A stretch of 64,000 bases of DNA, taken from the NCBI RefSeq assembly GCF_021560175.1, contig NZ_CP091110.1:3412501-3476500 (forward strand), read 5' to 3'. The notes under the pieces were generated by a model, which saw nothing but the letters and a program-made list of their open reading frames with translations, did not search any database and was not told the origin of the DNA. A program made the translations under genes and the position numbers. This document shows positions 60,426 to 64,000 of this stretch, piece by piece (the stretch's first letter is position 1; each line of letters opens with the position of its first letter). Source of the stretch: Neobacillus drentensis. Its GTDB lineage: Bacteria > Bacillota > Bacilli > Bacillales > Cytobacillaceae.

Positions 60426-60669
60426 TTAACAACAGCTCCCCTTCAATTTGTGAGCTTTCCTCTTTACGGAGGGCAATCGTGGTTTGACTGACTCGGAAGG
60501 CAATCGGATCTCCTAATGGACTTTTACGGACCACTTCCACTAACGCCCCGGCAACAAATCCTAAATCTAATAATCTTCTTCTCATCACACCCTCTAAATT
60601 TAACGACGTAATTTTGATTACATTTCCTTTTTCTCCATTCACCAATTTGATTTTTTTAGTATTAGCCAT
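60415..60669 (-). CDS. feoA: Ferrous iron transport protein A
   Basis: An 84-residue SH3-like protein: VIKITSLNLEGVMRRRLLDLGFVAGALVEVVRKSPLGDPIAFRVSQTTIALRKEES. Matches the FeoA family (Pro/Gly loop SPLGDPIAF and R-L-x-D-L-G). It is cytosolic and needed for FeoB function. First gene of the feo operon. RBS AAAAGGGGAAAG upstream of the ATG. Its promoter contains an inverted repeat (60729-60743). Confidence 0.93.
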   Translation of the reverse strand: MANTKKIKLVNGEKGNVIKITSLNLEGVMRRRLLDLGFVAGALVEVVRKSPLGDPIAFRVSQTTIALRKEESSQIEGELLLNGE

Positions 60670-60717
60670 TTCTCTTTCCCCTTTTCTAAAGTTTTTACCG
60701 TGCGCAACTTTTCTTTA

Positions 60718-60747
60718 ATTATATGAAGCAAGTTCCAAACTTGACAC
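60718..60747 (-). promoter_or_regulatory. Promoter of the feo operon with a palindrome in the spacer
   Basis: Minus strand: GTGTCA (60747-60742), 18-base spacer, TATAAT (60723-60718). Within the spacer CAAGTT-TGG-AACTTG (60729-60743) is a perfect 6-3-6 dyad. A Fur box (GATAATnATTATC) is not present. Confidence 0.62.
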
Positions 60748-60764
60748 GAAAATAGAAAATAAAT

Positions 60765-60788
60765 AAGCCGCCCATTTTTTGGCGGCTT
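60765..60788 (-). terminator. Terminator of the helicase gene
   Basis: AAGCCGCC (60765-60772) with GGCGGCTT (60781-60788), followed by a T-rich tail. It lies 14 bases past the helicase stop and just before the feo promoter. Confidence 0.88.
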
Positions 60789-60801
60789 TTAAAAATATAA
60801 T

Positions 60802-63099
60802 TTAAATGAGAGTAAATTGTCTCCATTCAATCGGCAATAACTGTTGATACTGCCTTTGTAAGAAGCGATCGTCGATTAAAACAATCGTCCCATGATCCTG
60901 TTCAGAGCGAATCAATCTTCCGCCCGCCTGTAACACTTTGTTAATCCCCGGATACACATAGGCATAATCATAGCCATTCTTCCCAAGGGAAGCAAAATGG
61001 TCTTTGATCAGATTTCTTTCGAAACAAAGCTGCGGTAAGCCTACTCCGATGATGACTACACCATTTAAACGATCGCCAATTAAATCAACACCCTCTGAAA
61101 AAATCCCTCCAAGAACGGCAAATCCAACCAATGTCTCGGTTTGGTCCGGTTTAAATGCAGCTAAAAAGTCTTCTCTTTTACTCTCCGTCATCCCTGCTTC
61201 TTGGATGAGTGTTTGGGTGGTATCATCGGCCTGTTTAAACTGTTCGTAAACGTCCAGTAAATATTGATAGGATGGAAAGAAAATCAGGTAATTTCCCGGT
61301 CGTCTTGTTAGCATCGATTGAATGACGGTAACGATCGCATTCTTCGTTTGTTCGCGATCCCGGTATCGGGTCGACAATGGTTTAATAAAAACTTCTACCT
61401 GCTCTTCACTAAACGGTGAGGGGATGTTTAAGGTGTAATCCTCTTCAGTGCCGCCCAAAATATCCTGATAATAGCGCAGCGGCGAAAGTGTTGCGGAGAA
61501 AAATATCTTTGCGCGGAATCCCTTTCCCATTTGCTGAAGCAGCTTGGATGGATCCAAACAAAACAGTTTAATTTTTAGATCATTCCGTTCTTTTTCTGCA
61601 TAAATGATGAAATGGTCATTGAGTAATTCAGCAATTTTGATAAATTGGTTGACCTTAAAATAAGTTTCCAGTAACGATGGTGAAGTATCGAGTTGCAGAA
61701 CTTGTTCTGAGATCATCGCAAATTGGCGGATTTCTTCTAAAAAGTCTTCCTCTAACTGTTCTAAAACAAATTCCTTTTGACTCTCATGGCTCTTTTTTAA
61801 TTGAATGAACCAGGCATTCATTTTGCTGGCAGCTTCGTATATAGACTGATTTAATCCTTTATATTCCTTTTTCAATTGGAGAAAAGGCTCCTTGCTTAAA
61901 GAGGCAGAAAACATCTCCCGGCCGCGGTCGACAAGATTATGCGCTTCATCCACCAATAGAGCGGTTGATTTCTTTTGCTCTTCTAACAATCGTTTTAATG
62001 AGACACGCGGGTCAAAGATATAATTATAATCACAAATAATGGCATCAACCGAATAGGCGAGATCAAGGGAATATTCAAACGGGCAGACTGTATGCTTCCG
62101 GGCATAGCTTTCAATCACTTTACGTGTAAGGTGGTTTTCGTTTGAGAGAATATCTAATATCGCATCATTAATCCGATCATAATAACCATTTGCAAACTCA
62201 CAAATATCCTTTTGACAATTGGTTTCCTCTTGGAAACAAACCTTGTCTTTTGCCGTAATGGTAACGGTCTTGGAACAAAGCCCGCAGGACTCCATCCTCG
62301 CAAACGCTTCTTCCGCCGACGTTCGGGTAATCGTTTTGGCAGTAAGATAGAAAATTCGGTTTAGCTCTCCTTCACCGATTGCCTTCATGGCCGGAAAGAG
62401 GGTAGAGATGGTTTTTCCAATTCCCGTTGGGGCTTTTGCAAATAAATTCTTTTTGTCGACGATCGTCTTATAAACAGCTCCTGCTAATTTTCTCTGTCCA
62501 TTGCGGTACGTTTTAAACGGAAATGCTAGTTCTCTACAGCTTTCATTTCGTTTCAAACGATGGTCATTCAGCAATTTGGCATAGGGCGCATAGCTTGCAA
62601 TGACCTCCATGACAAATCTCGTAAGCTCTAAAAATGTATACGTCTGTCTAAGTGATTTTTTCTCTTCTGTTTCAACGTGAACATAGGTTAACTGGACATC
62701 AATTTCTTCCAGTTCCTTGTCCAATGCCACTATATAGGCATACATTTTAGCTTGAGCCCAATGAACAGGATAGCCTTCTGCTTCCAGTTGATCAAGTGGC
62801 TGGGAAAAGGATTTAATTTCGTCAATGATGATCTTGTCATCGTGGAATAAAAGACCGTCGCATCTCCCATCAATCGTGAATGTGAGACCATCATACTCAA
62901 TCTCGGTACTTACCAATACTTCCTTCAGATCACCATCTTGATAGTTCTTTTGAATTTTTTGATGGATCCGTGTTCCATCCAACAGAGCTGTTTGCGAACG
63001 GAACCGTGCGTCAATACTGCCGCTCTTAAAAACATGCTCTACAAGTGTTCTTACTGATATATGAATGTCACTTGCCACAAGCTCACCAACTAACCTCAT
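60802..63099 (-). CDS. DinG/XPD-type DNA helicase with N-terminal nuclease-like domain
   Basis: A 765-residue superfamily 2 helicase. Residues 1-200 carry a PD-(D/E)xK-like segment (DGRCDGLLFHDDKIIIDEIKSFSQ and QAKMYAY), as in RecB/Cas4-type nucleases. Then the helicase: Walker A APTGIGKT (about 221-228), a cysteine cluster (C..C..CFQEETNCQKDICEF) positioned as the 4Fe-4S of XPD/DinG, DEAH near 386-389, and VGFAVLGGIFSEGVDL and GGRLIRSEQDHG near the C-terminus. The start is uncertain: ATG at 63099 has no SD and lies about 25 bases after a TATAAT; a GTG seven codons in is an alternative. Likely in DNA repair or replication conflict. Confidence 0.9.
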   Translation of the reverse strand: MRLVGELVASDIHISVRTLVEHVFKSGSIDARFRSQTALLDGTRIHQKIQKNYQDGDLKEVLVSTEIEYDGLTFTIDGRCDGLLFHDDKIIIDEIKSFSQPLDQLEAEGYPVHWAQAKMYAYIVALDKELEEIDVQLTYVHVETEEKKSLRQTYTFLELTRFVMEVIASYAPYAKLLNDHRLKRNESCRELAFPFKTYRNGQRKLAGAVYKTIVDKKNLFAKAPTGIGKTISTLFPAMKAIGEGELNRIFYLTAKTITRTSAEEAFARMESCGLCSKTVTITAKDKVCFQEETNCQKDICEFANGYYDRINDAILDILSNENHLTRKVIESYARKHTVCPFEYSLDLAYSVDAIICDYNYIFDPRVSLKRLLEEQKKSTALLVDEAHNLVDRGREMFSASLSKEPFLQLKKEYKGLNQSIYEAASKMNAWFIQLKKSHESQKEFVLEQLEEDFLEEIRQFAMISEQVLQLDTSPSLLETYFKVNQFIKIAELLNDHFIIYAEKERNDLKIKLFCLDPSKLLQQMGKGFRAKIFFSATLSPLRYYQDILGGTEEDYTLNIPSPFSEEQVEVFIKPLSTRYRDREQTKNAIVTVIQSMLTRRPGNYLIFFPSYQYLLDVYEQFKQADDTTQTLIQEAGMTESKREDFLAAFKPDQTETLVGFAVLGGIFSEGVDLIGDRLNGVVIIGVGLPQLCFERNLIKDHFASLGKNGYDYAYVYPGINKVLQAGGRLIRSEQDHGTIVLIDDRFLQRQYQQLLPIEWRQFTLI

Positions 63100-63133
63100 G
63101 AGAATATATGTTTGTATCCCATTATATCAAAAC

Positions 63134-63164
63134 ATAAAAAAAATAGCGCATTTCTGCACTATTT
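63134..63164 (-). terminator. Terminator of proA
   Basis: AAATAGCGC (63141-63149) and GCACTATTT (63156-63164) pair with one wobble; a minus-strand T run follows. Confidence 0.88.
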
Positions 63165-63172
63165 CCCAAAAA

Positions 63173-64000
63173 TCACGAACGAATTTGTCCTGTTCCGCGG
63201 ACAATCGCTTTCGTCGTGGTTAACGCTTTTAGACCCATAGGACCCCGGGCATGAAGTTTTTGTGTGCTAATCCCTATTTCAGCGCCATAGCCAAACTGTT
63301 CTCCATCGGTAAAACGAGTGGACGCATTATGGTAGAGGACGGCAGCATCGATAGCTCGGAAAAATAAACGAACATTTTCCTCATTTTCACCGATGATGGC
63401 TTCTGAATGCTTCGTTCCATATTGGTCAATATGGTTAATCGCTTCACTCACATCGCTCACTTGTTTCACGGATAAAATAGGGGCTAAAAATTCACTGGCC
63501 CAATCTTCCTCGGTTGCTGGTTTCACAAACGGATAAGCTGAAACTAACGAATCATCACCGCGCAGTTCAACCTGTTTGTCTTGCAAACGACTTAATAATT
63601 CTGAAGTATACGGCCAGTCTTCATGAATTAAAACCGTTTCAGCGGCATTACAAACGGATGGACGATGTAACTTTGCATTGATGGCAATTTCAATCGCCAT
63701 TTCCTTTTCGGCGGTTTCGTCAATAAAGATATGGCAGTTTCCAACACCTGTCTCCAATACAGGCACCGTCGCATTCTGAATAACGGTTTGAATCAATCCC
63801 GCCCCGCCGCGTGGGATCAGGACATCGAGATAATCATTTAATTTGAACATTTCAGAGGCGGTTTCGCGGCTGGTATCCTCCAGCAATTGTACAGCATCCA
63901 TAGGGATTGCCGTTCCTTCTAAGGCCTCACGCATGACCTGAACAAGAGCTTTATTGGAATGAATAGCAGAAGAACTACCGCGCAATAGCACAGCATTCCC
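63173..64000 (-). CDS. proA: Gamma-glutamyl phosphate reductase, 5' part missing
   Basis: ProA reduces gamma-glutamyl phosphate to glutamate 5-semialdehyde with NADPH, the second step of proline synthesis. The frame is open to the last base, so the gene begins right of the window; it reads [20 protein letters not shown] and on. Diagnostic blocks: [34 protein letters not shown], the catalytic Cys in [39 protein letters not shown]. The neighbour proB would normally lie upstream, outside the window. A terminator follows the stop. Confidence 0.96.
   Translation of the reverse strand, partial: GNAVLLRGSSSAIHSNKALVQVMREALEGTAIPMDAVQLLEDTSRETASEMFKLNDYLDVLIPRGGAGLIQTVIQNATVPVLETGVGNCHIFIDETAEKEMAIEIAINAKLHRPSVCNAAETVLIHEDWPYTSELLSRLQDKQVELRGDDSLVSAYPFVKPATEEDWASEFLAPILSVKQVSDVSEAINHIDQYGTKHSEAIIGENEENVRLFFRAIDAAVLYHNASTRFTDGEQFGYGAEIGISTQKLHARGPMGLKALTTTKAIVRGTGQIRS

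Noticed and set aside
60670-60760. Fur box for the feo operon
   Set aside because: No GATAATnATTATC-like match; only the CAAGTT/AACTTG dyad is seen.
1-64000. tRNA, rRNA, CRISPR arrays, insertion sequences or prophage genes
   Set aside because: No tRNA clover-leaf pattern, direct-repeat array, transposase or terminal inverted repeats were seen; the Gp49-like gene stands alone.

Overview
The window is a low-GC, densely coded chromosome segment from an endospore-forming member of the Bacillaceae (Bacillus or Neobacillus-like). The evidence is strong AAGGAGG-type ribosome binding sites, many TTG and GTG starts, sporulation families (YjcZ, CotF-like coat proteins, SpoIIM-domain protein, YIEGIA and its capping subunit), DUF3231, DUF1292, FbpA, and exact Spo0A boxes. 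I see no rRNA, tRNA, CRISPR array, insertion sequence or prophage block. It reads as mostly core and semi-core Bacillus chromosome with small, strain-variable genes.

Layout. 1-12 kb: a Tet(M)-like ribosomal-protection GTPase cut by the left edge, a YajO-like aldo/keto reductase, an MdtG-like MFS exporter, a DUF3231 gene broken by one amber codon, a CBO0543-like membrane protein, an Rrf2 regulator divergent from a TauE/SafE exporter, an intact DUF3231 gene, a serine hydrolase, and Gp49-like and DUF1801 genes. 12-17 kb: a nitrite operon on the minus strand (nirB, nirD, formate/nitrite channel, uroporphyrinogen methyltransferase). NirBD reduces nitrite to ammonium, the channel supplies nitrite, and the methyltransferase feeds siroheme synthesis. 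17-31 kb: a DedA-PAP2 fusion, polysaccharide deacetylase, MocR regulator, YIEGIA pair, DoxX, paired CrcB fluoride channels, FbpA, DUF421, a second DUF3231/CBO0543 divergent pair, a Gmad2 lipoprotein, DUF3189 and YjcZ.

31-37 kb: a GMC oxidoreductase, two CotF-like coat genes, an iron-type alcohol dehydrogenase with a frameshift, and an aldehyde dehydrogenase. 37-44.5 kb: RDD and SpoIIM-domain proteins beside a five-gene operon (membrane protein, DUF4129, DUF4350, MoxR ATPase, DUF58), a widespread but poorly understood envelope/chaperone module. 44.5-55.6 kb: PepF, TrhO, a GH18 glycosidase, a flavin monooxygenase, DUF3219, a Spo0A-box-controlled small secreted protein, a DODA dioxygenase/DoxX/esterase cluster resembling quinone-detoxification genes beside an XRE-cupin regulator, and small acidic proteins. 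55.6-64 kb: a polar amino-acid ABC importer, a ferrous iron operon with feoB split into two coupled genes, a DinG/XPD-type helicase with an N-terminal nuclease-like domain, and proA cut by the right edge.

The observations most worth following are: the small secreted protein behind two exact 0A boxes (candidate Spo0A-dependent bacteriocin-like precursor); two independent divergent DUF3231/CBO0543 gene pairs; the amber codon replacing a conserved tryptophan in one DUF3231 copy; the coupled split of feoB and a perfect palindrome in its promoter; and the frameshifted alcohol dehydrogenase. Four short genes (43-54 codons) were found by reading intergenic DNA. All functional calls come from motif and family recognition without database searches.
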